Shown here: positions 1 through 8,297 of the stretch, piece by piece
How positions within the stretch are numbered: position 1 is the first letter of the stretch
Layout: every line of letters begins with the position of its first letter
Position numbers and translations under genes: made by a program
Notes under the pieces: generated by a model
The model's input: the letters and a program-made list of their open reading frames with translations, nothing else
What the model was told of the DNA's origin: nothing
The model's database searches: none
NCBI GenBank assembly: GCA_030685065.1
Contig: JAUXQH010000081.1
Span: 1 to 54,050, forward strand
Origin: Pseudomonadota bacterium
GTDB taxonomy: Bacteria > Myxococcota_A > UBA796 > SXON01
Direction of reading: 5' to 3'
Length of the DNA stretch: 54,050 nucleotides

Positions 1-143
1 ATACCGATACCGATACCGATACCGATACCGATACCGATACCGACACGGACACGGACACCGATACCGATACGGACACCGACACCGACACCGATACCGATAC
101 GGACACGGACACGGACACCGATACGGACACGGATACTGATACG
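1..143 (+). repeat. Asp-Thr-coding hexanucleotide repeat, copy 1
   Basis: An array of GAY-ACN codon pairs encodes Asp-Thr dipeptides and continues beyond the left edge. The third bases vary between C, T and G, so selection seems to act on the peptide rather than on an exact DNA repeat. The same repeat occurs in the next gene at 1612-1896. Confidence 0.9.
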
Positions 144-1466
144 GGTTCGCTCCCGCCGAGCTTCGAAGGCAGCTACGACCTGGGCGCCGCCGACGCGAAG
201 CTCTACTCGAGCCGGGCGGCCTTCGACGCCGGGCGCCACGTGGACGTGGGGGACATCGACGGGGACGGATTCGACGACATGGTGGTCGCGACCAAGGAGG
301 CCGACTCCAACCAGGGCGGGGCCTACGTTGTCTACGGGCCGGTCACCGGCACGCGAGACCTCGACTCTGCCGGCTTTCGGCTCCGCGGCGACGCGTCCAC
401 CCTGTCGGCCGGCCGGGCCATCGGCGTCGGGGACGTGAACGGGGATGGCCTGGAGGACGTGGGCGTCGGCGCCCCCGACGACACGTGTCGGGGATGGATC
501 GTGTTCGGGCCGGTCCTCTCGGACATGGCGCTCGTCGACGCGGATGTCACGTTCTTCGGGGACTCCGGCAGCGAGGCCGCGCACGGGCTGGATCTCGCCG
601 ATGTCGACGGGGACGGGGTGGGCGATCTCGTCGTGTCCGCCTACGAGGACGACCTGGGTGGGACCGCCTCCGGGACCGTGTTCATCGAGTATGGGCCGCT
701 CACCGGCGGCGAGATCGACGTTCCGAGCGACGCGGACGCGCGGCTCATCGGCGAGGCCGACTACGCCTTCGCGGGGCGGTATCTACGCACTGGGGTGGAC
801 GTGGATGGCGATGGCATCGGAGACATCCTCGCCGCGGCGCCCTACGGACACGGCACCGCCTCGGGGTCCGGCGCCGCCTACATGGTCTACGGCGGGGTGG
901 TGGGAGACTTCGACCTCGCTGCCGCCGACGGGAAGTTCCTCGGGGAGGAGGCCGACGACGGCGCCGGCGAGGGGCTCGCGATGGGCGATGTCGACGGCGA
1001 CGGGCTCGGCGACGTCATCCTCGGCTCCTACAACTCCTCCGGGGGAGTGGACGCGGGCTCCGCCTACGTGGTCCTCGGGCCCGCGTCGGGGCGGGTGAAC
1101 CTGTCCGCGGCCGACTTCATCATCCGCGGCACGGCGGCGGCTCAGTACCTCGGGATCGGCCTCGCGGTCGGGGATGTCGACGGGGACGGGGCCGGGGAGC
1201 TGGTCGTCGGCGCACCGGGGGACGGCACCGTCGGCGTGTCGGCGGGCGCCGCGTACCTGTTCTACGGCCACCCGTCCGGGACGTTGACCCTCGCGGACGC
1301 CGACGCCGTGTTCCTGGCCGAGGACGCGTACCACAACGCGGGCGAGAGCCTGGTGTTCGGTGACCTCGATGGCGACGGCGCGAGCGACCTGCTCCTCGGC
1401 GCGCCGAGCGAATACACGGGCGGCACCGGCGCTGGGGCCGTGTATGTGATGTATCCGGAGGGTTGA
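1..1466 (+). CDS. FG-GAP beta-propeller surface protein (5' end outside window)
   Basis: The reading frame is open from base 3, so the true start lies left of the window. The visible part begins with a long run of alternating Asp-Thr (to about base 143), followed by seven FG-GAP repeats. Each repeat carries a calcium-loop core such as DIDGDGFDD, DVNGDGLED, DVDGDGVGD or DLDGDGASD and ends in a VVGAP-like strand. Seven repeats fit one integrin-alpha-like seven-bladed propeller. By analogy with its neighbour, the Asp-Thr run is a spacer between a lipidated N-terminus and the propeller. An internal GTG at 240 is a poor start because it would cut off the linker, which is in the same frame. No enzymatic domain is visible; a binding or adhesive role is inferred only. 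Confidence 0.85.
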   Translation, partial: TDTDTDTDTDTDTDTDTDTDTDTDTDTDTDTDTDTDTDTDTDTDTDTGSLPPSFEGSYDLGAADAKLYSSRAAFDAGRHVDVGDIDGDGFDDMVVATKEADSNQGGAYVVYGPVTGTRDLDSAGFRLRGDASTLSAGRAIGVGDVNGDGLEDVGVGAPDDTCRGWIVFGPVLSDMALVDADVTFFGDSGSEAAHGLDLADVDGDGVGDLVVSAYEDDLGGTASGTVFIEYGPLTGGEIDVPSDADARLIGEADYAFAGRYLRTGVDVDGDGIGDILAAAPYGHGTASGSGAAYMVYGGVVGDFDLAAADGKFLGEEADDGAGEGLAMGDVDGDGLGDVILGSYNSSGGVDAGSAYVVLGPASGRVNLSAADFIIRGTAAAQYLGIGLAVGDVDGDGAGELVVGAPGDGTVGVSAGAAYLFYGHPSGTLTLADADAVFLAEDAYHNAGESLVFGDLDGDGASDLLLGAPSEYTGGTGAGAVYVMYPEG

Positions 1467-1502
1467 GGGTGTCGCCCCAGCTGTACTGATGTCGTGAATG
1501 GT

Positions 1503-1528
1503 CGGCGCTCCTTTCCCTTGGGGCGCCG
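1503..1528. terminator. Possible hairpin between the two Asp-Thr-linker genes
   Basis: Bases 1503-1511 and 1520-1528 can form a 9-bp stem with one G-T wobble and an 8-base loop, 37 bases after the stop of the FG-GAP gene. No T tract follows, so a terminator role is weakly supported. It could equally be leader structure for the next gene, which has GAGGTG six bases before its ATG. Confidence 0.25.
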
Positions 1529-1545
1529 GCGCGTGAGGTGGGCTC

Positions 1546-3984
1546 ATGCTGCTCCTCCCCTTGCTCTTCGCGTGTGTCCCCGCCGACTCCGACAAGCTCG
1601 ACACGTCGTCCGATACGGACGCCGACACCGATACGGACACGGATACCGACACGGACACGGACACGGACACGGACACCGACACGGACACCGACACGGACAC
1701 CGACACGGACACGGACACCGACACGGACACGGACACCGACACGGATACCGACACGGATACCGATACGGACACCGACACCGACACGGACACCGACACGGAC
1801 ACGGACACGGACACGGACACCGACACCGACACCGACACGGACACCGACACGGACACGGACACCGACACCGACACCGACACGGACACGGACACCGACCCCC
1901 ACACGCCTCCCGCGGTGCGGGCGAACATCGAGGTCTGTGTCGACGGTTCGAAGGACTATACCGACATCCAGGACGCCATCGAAGCGTCCTCGCCCGGCGA
2001 CGCCATCAGCGTCTGCCCGGGAACCTACGGTCCCATCCACGTGGAGTGGAGCTTCGAGGTCTCTGTCACGTCGACCGACGGACCCGGCGCCACGACGATC
2101 GACGGCGGCGCCGACCCCGCGGTCATCGTGTCGAGCGGGACTCTCGCGCTCAGCGGGTTCCATGTCACTGGCACGGCGTTCGAAGACCCGTACTACCCGG
2201 AGGGCGCGGCGTTCTCGGTTCACGAAGGGGACCTGATGATCGCCGACTGTCACGTGAGCGGCACCACCGGGGACTTCACGGTGCTGTTCGACGAGAACTA
2301 CCTGGTCATGGACGATGTCGTGTGGGAGGACAACACCACGTCCTTCCTCTGGTACCTCGCCGAGGGACTCAACGCCGACATCCAGCACAACATCGTGAGC
2401 GGCGGGCAGCACGAAACCGTGGTCGCCACGCCCGACCTCGACAACATGTTGATGGCGAACAACCTGTTCCTCGACGTGCGGATCAGCACGGCCATGACCG
2501 CCTTCGAGCTCACCTCGAACGGCGCCGGCACCCACCACATCTACAACAACGTGTTCTCCAACATCGACGACGACGATCTGTACGGAGGTCGGACGCTCGA
2601 TCTGGACGGCGTCGACTTCCGGAACAACATCGTGGCCGGGTGCGACGCCGCGAACCTCTACCCCATGGAGGCGGACTACTGCCTGTTCTGGGACAACGGC
2701 GGGGACTACGCGGCCGAGGTCACCGGGACCGGGAATCTGTATGTGGATCCCCGCTTCACGACCGCTACGGACTTCACGCTCCAATCGGGCTCCCCGGCCA
2801 TCAACACCGGCGATCCCGCGCTGGACGACTCCGACGGGACGCGCAGCGACATGGGCCTCTACGGTGGCCCGTACGATGCCACGGTGGACAACGGCACCGG
2901 CGTCGACGCCGTGGCCGAGACCATCACCGGCACGGTCCCCCACACGCTCACGGTCGTGGGTGGCTACGGCGACGGGTCGTATCTCGCGGGCGAAATCGTC
3001 CACGTCTGGGCCGACGTCGACCCGCAGACCGAGTTCCTGACCGGCTGGTCGGGTGGAAGCGTCACGGATTCGGACGCGTGGAACAGCTCGTTCGTGATGA
3101 CCGGGACGGCCGCGACGCTCACCCCCGCCACGTCGGCCGCGTCCCTCCCCTTGGTAGAGAGCTTCTACACGCTGGCCGGCACCGAGCGCTCGGTGCTCGC
3201 GGCGATCCCCTCGAGCCCGCGCGGCATCGTCTACTTCTTCCACTCGGCGCTGGCGAACAACACCCAGATCCGGGACAACGCGCCGTCCTCCATCGCCCGG
3301 CAGCTGTACGACGCCGGCTACGGCGTCGTCGCGATGGACTCGGACGTCGCGGCCATCGCGGGAACAGGCGGTTGGAGCGACGCCACCGACACCGAGACGC
3401 TCGACCTCGCCGCCCTGCGCGAGCTGGTCAACGAGCTCGCGTATTGGGACGTGCCGGTCATCGCCTGGGGCGTCGGCAGCGGCGGCGAGTTCGCGCACAG
3501 CGTCGGGGTGTCCTACCCGGTCGACGCGGTGGTCTCCTTCTGTGCGCCCGGCCGGCGCTTCTTCGTCGACACCACCTCGGCGCCCACCGCCTGGTTCATG
3601 GCCGAGTTCGACTCGACCTACCCGTCCGGGGGCGGCGACGCGCAGGTCAACGCGGCCGCGCTCGAGGCGCGTGGCGTGACGGCGGAAGCCTACGTGCACC
3701 CAACGACGCCGCTCTACGACGAGCGCTTCACCCGGGTGGGCGGCGTGAGCGGCGCGCTCTCGGCCACCATCGCCGAGTCCCTCCTCACGAACGGCTACGT
3801 CGACGCGGGCGGCGCGTGGCTCGTCACCGGAGAAGAGGCTGCCTCGAACCTCTCCGGGCTCGGCCTCACCGCCTCCCAGGAGGCCCAGGTGGCCGCAGAG
3901 ATCGAGATCATGGCCGCCGACCACGAGATCTACGACGACTACGCCGCATCCATGGTGGCGTTCCTGGATGGGTTGTTTCCGTAA
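1546..3984 (+). CDS. Lipoprotein: Asp-Thr linker, beta-helix, InlB-like repeat and alpha/beta-hydrolase-like domain
   Basis: 812 residues. The signal is only nine residues long (lipobox LLFAC, Cys10) with no basic residue. Residues about 23-117 are an Asp-Thr linker of some 46 dipeptides. Residues about 125-445 look like a right-handed parallel beta-helix (DYTDIQDAIEAS, then PGTYGPI and repeated NNIVAG/NNVFS turns). Residues about 450-530 resemble a divergent InlB B-repeat (LTVVGGYGDGSYLAGE, then FLTGWSGG). The last 280 residues resemble an alpha/beta hydrolase, with an FFHS strand turn and a GVGSGG nucleophile elbow (Ser645). The substrate is unknown; beta-helix proteins often bind or cleave polysaccharides. 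GAGGTG lies six bases before the ATG. The protein is probably displayed at the cell surface. Confidence 0.8.
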   Translation: MLLLPLLFACVPADSDKLDTSSDTDADTDTDTDTDTDTDTDTDTDTDTDTDTDTDTDTDTDTDTDTDTDTDTDTDTDTDTDTDTDTDTDTDTDTDTDTDTDTDTDTDTDTDTDTDTDPHTPPAVRANIEVCVDGSKDYTDIQDAIEASSPGDAISVCPGTYGPIHVEWSFEVSVTSTDGPGATTIDGGADPAVIVSSGTLALSGFHVTGTAFEDPYYPEGAAFSVHEGDLMIADCHVSGTTGDFTVLFDENYLVMDDVVWEDNTTSFLWYLAEGLNADIQHNIVSGGQHETVVATPDLDNMLMANNLFLDVRISTAMTAFELTSNGAGTHHIYNNVFSNIDDDDLYGGRTLDLDGVDFRNNIVAGCDAANLYPMEADYCLFWDNGGDYAAEVTGTGNLYVDPRFTTATDFTLQSGSPAINTGDPALDDSDGTRSDMGLYGGPYDATVDNGTGVDAVAETITGTVPHTLTVVGGYGDGSYLAGEIVHVWADVDPQTEFLTGWSGGSVTDSDAWNSSFVMTGTAATLTPATSAASLPLVESFYTLAGTERSVLAAIPSSPRGIVYFFHSALANNTQIRDNAPSSIARQLYDAGYGVVAMDSDVAAIAGTGGWSDATDTETLDLAALRELVNELAYWDVPVIAWGVGSGGEFAHSVGVSYPVDAVVSFCAPGRRFFVDTTSAPTAWFMAEFDSTYPSGGGDAQVNAAALEARGVTAEAYVHPTTPLYDERFTRVGGVSGALSATIAESLLTNGYVDAGGAWLVTGEEAASNLSGLGLTASQEAQVAAEIEIMAADHEIYDDYAASMVAFLDGLFP
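1612..1896 (+). repeat. Asp-Thr-coding hexanucleotide repeat, copy 2
   Basis: A 6-base periodic array encodes about 46 Asp-Thr dipeptides inside the beta-helix lipoprotein gene. All three forward frames and several reverse frames stay open across it, which creates spurious ORFs. Homology to bases 1-143 could allow slippage or recombination between neighbouring genes. Confidence 0.9.
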
Positions 3985-3986
3985 GG

Positions 3987-4014
3987 GTCAGGGGGCGCCC
4001 GGATCGTCCCTGAC
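3987..4014. terminator. Candidate bidirectional terminator hairpin
   Basis: GTCAGGG (3987-3993) and CCCTGAC (4008-4014) form a perfect 7-bp stem just after the stop at 3984, in the gap between two converging genes. No T run follows, so the assignment rests on position and symmetry only. Confidence 0.3.
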
Positions 4015-4088
4015 GGACGCACACCCGTGTGCCGCTCCGACACGGCGCCGCTCCGGTGCGGCCCCAAACGAGGGGGGGTGCGCGACCG

Positions 4089-5363
4089 CTACGGGAGCCC
4101 CTCGATCGCCAACCGCACCAGCACCTCGTCCCACCGCGTGGCTTGGGACCACGTCGCGCCCTCCGCGCCGCTGTAGAACGTGGCAAACGTCGTGTCCGCA
4201 TAGATGTTCAATCCGCCGGCCCAATTGAACTCCTCGGACCGGTAGTTGCCGATCATCGCGGAGGTGAGCGCGTGCTGGAGCGCGACACCCGCGGCGGCGA
4301 GCTCGGGATGGGAGGACGCGGCCACCTGCGCGCCGAGATCCCCCAGATCCATGTATTCGCGGCGCCAGCCGTCCCCCTCGCCGGGCTCGACCCCGCGGGC
4401 GGCGGCGCGGGCTGCCACAAGGGCCTCCCAAGCCTGGGGCTCCCCGAGGGCGATGCCCGCGACCGTGTCCAGCGCGGCGGCCACGTCATCCATCCGCGAC
4501 AGGTCCGTGGCGGAGAAGGTCAGCTCCCCCGTGATCTCGACCGGGTCCCGCGCCATCTGGTCGGCGAGCGCCTCTGCCGTGAGCGTGGGATCGGCCACGA
4601 GCGCCGCGATGGCCGGGGTGTATTGGAGGCCGTCCCATCCCACCCACGTCTGCGCCGCCACCATCGTGCGGGCGTGCTCGCGGAGCGAGTGGGCCACCTC
4701 GAAGTAGGCCATGTTGCAGGCGTCGAACGCGACCAGATCGAAGGGTCCGTGCGCGTCCGTGAACGGCCGGAGCCCCTCGTTCAGCTCCCCCTCGGCGATG
4801 GAGAGGTCATCTTCCGAGCTCTCGTCCCACCCGATTCCGGGGGGGGCCTGGCCGTCTGCGTACCACCCCGAGCCGTGGTTCCACAACATGAGCGCGTAGT
4901 GTTCGGCCGGGGCTGTCTCCGCGCCGAACGCCAGGAAGCGCGCCAACGTCGCGGGATCGGCCATGTCCACCTCGCCCCAATCGGCGAGCACCGGGGAGGT
5001 GACCTCGGCGAGCCTGGCATCCCCGTGTAGATCGTAGACGCGCGCACCGGTCCAGTCCCCGTCCGAGTCGTCGTAGCCCTCGGCGCGATCCGCGAGGACG
5101 AGCACCCGGACCGCGCCCCCGGGTGCGCCCGCCTCCAGCTCGTTCAGGTCGTGCAGGACGTAGTCCTCGAGATCGTTGTCGCCGACCAGGTAGACGAGCA
5201 CGGTCCAGATCGGGTCGGTCGGCGCCACGCCGGTGTCGAGGTCGGTGTCCGCGTCGGTGTCACCGCCCGTGTCCACGGCGGTGTCCTCCCGCGCTTCCCG
5301 AGGGGGCCGGCTCGGGCGCAGATCGATGGTCGGTTCCGCACAAGCGAGCGCCAGCAACAACAT
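4089..5363 (-). CDS. Clostripain-family (C11) cysteine protease lipoprotein
   Basis: 424 residues. A very short lipoprotein signal (LLLALAC, Cys8) is followed by a linker rich in Asp and Thr (residues about 27-48). The remainder is a caspase-like fold of the clostripain family: a VLVYLVGDNDLE first strand, a WNHGSGW motif holding the expected catalytic His163, and a FDACNM motif holding the expected nucleophile Cys216, followed by WVGWDG. Clostripain-type enzymes cleave after basic residues, but substrate specificity here cannot be read from sequence. A TAGACT hexamer ends six bases before the ATG, so the mRNA may be leaderless. The neighbour at 5404 diverges across only 40 bases. Confidence 0.85.
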   Translation of the reverse strand: MLLLALACAEPTIDLRPSRPPREAREDTAVDTGGDTDADTDLDTGVAPTDPIWTVLVYLVGDNDLEDYVLHDLNELEAGAPGGAVRVLVLADRAEGYDDSDGDWTGARVYDLHGDARLAEVTSPVLADWGEVDMADPATLARFLAFGAETAPAEHYALMLWNHGSGWYADGQAPPGIGWDESSEDDLSIAEGELNEGLRPFTDAHGPFDLVAFDACNMAYFEVAHSLREHARTMVAAQTWVGWDGLQYTPAIAALVADPTLTAEALADQMARDPVEITGELTFSATDLSRMDDVAAALDTVAGIALGEPQAWEALVAARAAARGVEPGEGDGWRREYMDLGDLGAQVAASSHPELAAAGVALQHALTSAMIGNYRSEEFNWAGGLNIYADTTFATFYSGAEGATWSQATRWDEVLVRLAIEGLP

Positions 5364-5369
5364 CCCGCG

Positions 5370-5375
5370 AGTCTA
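5370..5375 (-). promoter_or_regulatory. -10-like TAGACT, leaderless spacing (protease gene)
   Basis: TAGACT on the minus strand is separated by six bases from the ATG at 5363. That puts the expected transcription start at the start codon. The surrounding GGTAGACTCGCG recurs almost unchanged upstream of the cyclase gene. Confidence 0.45.
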
Positions 5376-5391
5376 CCCTCGAAGCGGGTGG

Positions 5392-5397
5392 TAGGTT
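5392..5397 (+). promoter_or_regulatory. -10-like TAGGTT, leaderless spacing (gene at 5404)
   Basis: TAGGTT fits TANNNT and ends six bases before the ATG at 5404. The region where its -35 box should lie overlaps the opposing -10 box at 5370-5375, so the two divergent promoters would compete for the same DNA. Confidence 0.4.
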
Positions 5398-5403
5398 GAG
5401 CGC

Positions 5404-6165
5404 ATGTTCTGGATCCTGCTCGCCTGCCGCCAGCCCGAGGCCGCCCCCCGCGACCTCGACACCCTCGCCCACGACTTGTGGGCGCACTACGGCTCGAAGG
5501 ACGACGAGGCCCTCCGCGCCGACGCCATCGACCTTCGCGGCCTCATCGACGTGGCGGCCCTGCCTCTCGACGGGACCTTCAGCGATCTGACGGGGGACGA
5601 GGCGGCGGCGGCCGGCGCCGCGGGGCTCGATCCGACGCCGGCCGTCGGCCTGTTCACCGCCGGCTTCGTGGACTGCACGCCCGAGGAGATGGAGCGCATC
5701 CTGTTCGCGACGAACCAGGACGAGCTGTACCCGGGCAACTACACCGCCTACCAGCGTGACTACACGACCGATCTCGTCGCGTACGAGGCGCGCACGTCCA
5801 ACCACCTTGCCTGGGACGCGACCTACTCCGTCGAGATCCCGCTCACCGGCAACTACACCTCGACCATCCTGGGCGGCGTGCACTTTGCCACCGATGGGGA
5901 CGACGGGCCCTACCTGTTCTCCACCACCGTCATGCCCGCGCCGGCCACGACCGATCCGGACACCATCGTGTTCGACATCGACCTGCAGATGGAGGTGTTC
6001 TACCCCCAGGACGAAGGCATGGTGCACCTCTTCGGCATGTGGCGCAACATCGACCTCCCGAGCGGCTTCGGCACGGACAGCGACATCGGCGTGACGCTGA
6101 TCGTGAACGGACTGCACGATTGGGACGACGCCACCACCGAGATCTGCGCCGAGGGTAGGATCTAG
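5404..6165 (+). CDS. Unknown lipoprotein
   Basis: 253 residues, function not recognised. It begins with the very short lipobox sequence FWILLAC (Cys8). An in-frame TAG at 5392 with no other start codon after it fixes the start, so the signal cannot be longer. The mature part is soluble-looking and acidic, with beta-strand-rich segments (TYSVEIPLTGNYTSTILGG, FDIDLQMEVFYP) and two further Cys residues, near the middle (DCTPEEM) and at the C-terminus (EICAEG). The stop overlaps the stop of the converging gene at 6162. It may share a bidirectional promoter with the clostripain-family protease, but no functional link can be shown. Confidence 0.75.
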   Translation: MFWILLACRQPEAAPRDLDTLAHDLWAHYGSKDDEALRADAIDLRGLIDVAALPLDGTFSDLTGDEAAAAGAAGLDPTPAVGLFTAGFVDCTPEEMERILFATNQDELYPGNYTAYQRDYTTDLVAYEARTSNHLAWDATYSVEIPLTGNYTSTILGGVHFATDGDDGPYLFSTTVMPAPATTDPDTIVFDIDLQMEVFYPQDEGMVHLFGMWRNIDLPSGFGTDSDIGVTLIVNGLHDWDDATTEICAEGRI

Positions 6166-6800
6166 CCTCGGTACAGCCAGGCCCCGCAGGCGAGCACCCA
6201 ACCGAAAAACAACGCGGCGACCGCGACCGCGGCGAGCCCGTTGACGAGCACGCGCAGGCGCTCCGGGAGCGGAACCAACGCGAGCAGGGCCTGGCCCGTG
6301 GCGAGCGTGGGGAAGGGGAGCAGGTTGAACGCGGCGACCTTGGCGAGGAGGGTCCCGATGATCCACGCCGGAGGCTGGAGCAGGGCCGCGTTGGCCGCGT
6401 CGAGCACGACGGGGGCGGCGCCGAACGGATCGAGGATCGAAAAGAGCTGGGCGGGTGCGCGCAGGGCGGAACCGAGCGCTCCGTCGGGACCGAGGACGGC
6501 CGCGGCGAGGCCGAGCACCACGAGCGGTCCGGTCACGGGGATGAAGGCGCGCCGCCAGCGGGGGAGCTGTTCGTAGCCGTCGGCGGTGGGGTCGCCCGCG
6601 CCCACGAATTGGACGAAGCCGCCCGGCAGCAGCCCCAGGCTCACGTCGGGCGCCGTGTCCCGGAGCCGCAGCCGGCCGAGCGACCCGAAGCGCACCGCCT
6701 CGACCTGGGCGCCGAGCGCGCGCCCGACGGCGGCGACCACCGAGAGGTGCACCCCCACGGCGAGCCAGGCACTCGACCAGAGGAGGAGGAGGGAGAACAC
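6162..6800 (-). CDS. M50 (site-2 protease)-like membrane protein without zinc ligands
   Basis: 212 residues, mostly hydrophobic, start GTG. The layout resembles RseP/M50 proteins: a first membrane segment, then LGLLPGGFVQF (compare the family LPLGGYVKF), a central TGPLVVLGLAAAVLG helix (compare AGPLANF) and NLLPFPTLATGQALL (compare NLLPIPPLDGG). The HExxH motif expected in the first helix is replaced by a sequence around LSVVAAVGRALGA, and the Asp of LDG by Ala, so all three zinc ligands appear lost. It is probably a non-catalytic homologue. It lies 12 bases after the stop of the FAD enzyme gene and is likely co-transcribed with it. The resemblance is by motif only. Confidence 0.6.
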   Translation of the reverse strand: MFSLLLLWSSAWLAVGVHLSVVAAVGRALGAQVEAVRFGSLGRLRLRDTAPDVSLGLLPGGFVQFVGAGDPTADGYEQLPRWRRAFIPVTGPLVVLGLAAAVLGPDGALGSALRAPAQLFSILDPFGAAPVVLDAANAALLQPPAWIIGTLLAKVAAFNLLPFPTLATGQALLALVPLPERLRVLVNGLAAVAVAALFFGWVLACGAWLYRG

Positions 6801-6812
6801 CGAGGCGCGCGG

Positions 6813-8216
6813 CTACTTGTCGCTGATCCGCCACCGGAACCTGGCGGCGACCTCGGCCAACGCGTCCTCGTCGGAGGGAGCCCGGCCCGCGAGCTTCATC
6901 ACCATCCGCTCGACGAGGCGCTCGTTGAAATCGGTGATGTTGTCGATCGACTCGTGGGAGGTGGTGGCGCCGCTGATCCAGAGGTTGTTCGTGCCCTGCT
7001 GCTTCTCCATCGCGTGCGCTGCCCCGGCCCGGATCGCCGCCGGCGTGAACTGGGGCGAGTAGGTCCACCGAAACTGCTGGAGGACGGAGATGTTTCGCGC
7101 GCCCTGCTCGTGGAGGTCCCGCTCGAGGATGTCCTGGAGCTCCTTGGCCTTCAGGTCCGGGTTGCCGACCTGGTAGCAGACGTACACGTCGCGACGCGTG
7201 CGCGAGCGGGCCGCGGCGGCGCGGGTCTTGTCTCCCGTGCGGCGCGCGACGAGAAGCCGCGACTGCGAGAGAGCGGCCGTGCCGTCGGCGGCGGCCTCGA
7301 AGGAGTGGGTGTCCTCCTCCTGGAACCAACCCTCGGCGTCGACCAGGGTGGTGACGTACTCGCGCCACTCCATGCCGCCGTTCCCGATGGAGTAGGCCGC
7401 GACCTCCTCCTCGGTGAACGGAAACCAACCCCGCGCCTCGTGGAGCCGCGTGGTGAGGACCAGGTGGTCGAACTCCAGCAGGCCGTCCTTCGTGCGCACC
7501 TGGTATTTCCCGTCGGCGCGGGTGACCTCGCGGATGTGTTGGTCAGTCCGCACGTCGAGCTTGGAGGCGAGGTGCACCCACAGGTGCTGCCACCCGGGCG
7601 CCATCTCGCTCACCTGCAACGTCACGGCCGACCAGATGATGGAGGGCACGTTCCAACGCAAGCCGTAGAGGGCGGGCACCTCGTCGAGGCCGCCGTAGCC
7701 CATGATCGACATCGTCCGCAGCGCGAACCGCGCGATGACATCGAGCTCGCGCTCCTTGAGCCACTCGCCGAACGGTTGGGCCATCTCGTCCTTCATCAGG
7801 CCGCCGCGGGTGCCTTTCGTGTCATCCCGGCACCCGTGGATGTCCCACTCGTGGAACACGAGCCAATCGGCGACGTACCGCGCCATCTGCAGCCCCGCCT
7901 TCATCGGGCCACCCTTCCCCAGGACGTAGGCCTTGAAGTCCTGGGTCTCGCCGAGCTCCGTGTGGATGACGTGATGCTTGAGCGGGTAGTTGCTCATGCC
8001 GGCTTCCCGCATCCAACCCTGTACCGTACGGTAGCCGGTGGTCAGGTAGCAGGTTCCCACCTCGTGGCCGAGGCCATCGACCGTCACGGTGAGCGACTTT
8101 CCGCCCACCTGCGCGTCCCGCTCGAGCACGACCACGTCGGCGATCTTCCGTTCGGTGAGGAGGCGTGCGAGGGAGAGGCCGCCGGGGCCGCCGCCGATGA
8201 TGCCGATGCGAGACAT
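6813..8216 (-). CDS. FAD-dependent amine-oxidase-like oxidoreductase
   Basis: 467 residues. The N-terminus is a Rossmann dinucleotide site, GIIGGGPGGLS (Gly8-Gly13), ending in the acidic residue of VVVLERD, followed by VGGKS, as in flavin-containing amine oxidases and phytoene-desaturase-like enzymes. The middle shows LVLTTRLHEARGW, and the C-terminal FAD-contact region includes NLWISGATTSHESIDN. The substrate cannot be told. A -10-like TATGGT lies about 26 bases upstream of the ATG, so this gene has a conventional leader, unlike several neighbours. It is followed by the M50-like gene, probably in one transcript. Confidence 0.75.
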   Translation of the reverse strand: MSRIGIIGGGPGGLSLARLLTERKIADVVVLERDAQVGGKSLTVTVDGLGHEVGTCYLTTGYRTVQGWMREAGMSNYPLKHHVIHTELGETQDFKAYVLGKGGPMKAGLQMARYVADWLVFHEWDIHGCRDDTKGTRGGLMKDEMAQPFGEWLKERELDVIARFALRTMSIMGYGGLDEVPALYGLRWNVPSIIWSAVTLQVSEMAPGWQHLWVHLASKLDVRTDQHIREVTRADGKYQVRTKDGLLEFDHLVLTTRLHEARGWFPFTEEEVAAYSIGNGGMEWREYVTTLVDAEGWFQEEDTHSFEAAADGTAALSQSRLLVARRTGDKTRAAAARSRTRRDVYVCYQVGNPDLKAKELQDILERDLHEQGARNISVLQQFRWTYSPQFTPAAIRAGAAHAMEKQQGTNNLWISGATTSHESIDNITDFNERLVERMVMKLAGRAPSDEDALAEVAARFRWRISDK

Positions 8217-8297
8217 GGTGTTCCGGGAGTGGCGCCGGTTCTACCATACGCGACCCCGGCCGGGGACGCCGGGGGGGCCAATCACGGCGATACCCGC

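Noticed and set aside
1612..1896. CRISPR-like repetitiveness
   Set aside because: The array is a simple 6-base coding repeat without spacers.
1494..4013. Alternative forward frames across the Asp-Thr repeat giving His-Gly- or Arg-Thr-Pro-rich proteins
   Set aside because: They come from reading the 6-base repeat in the other phases. Only the 1546 frame has a signal sequence and folded domains.
8254..8265. CCCCGGCCGGGG palindrome between two minus-strand genes
   Set aside because: It is short and pure GC in a GC-rich genome; no loop or T tract supports a terminator.
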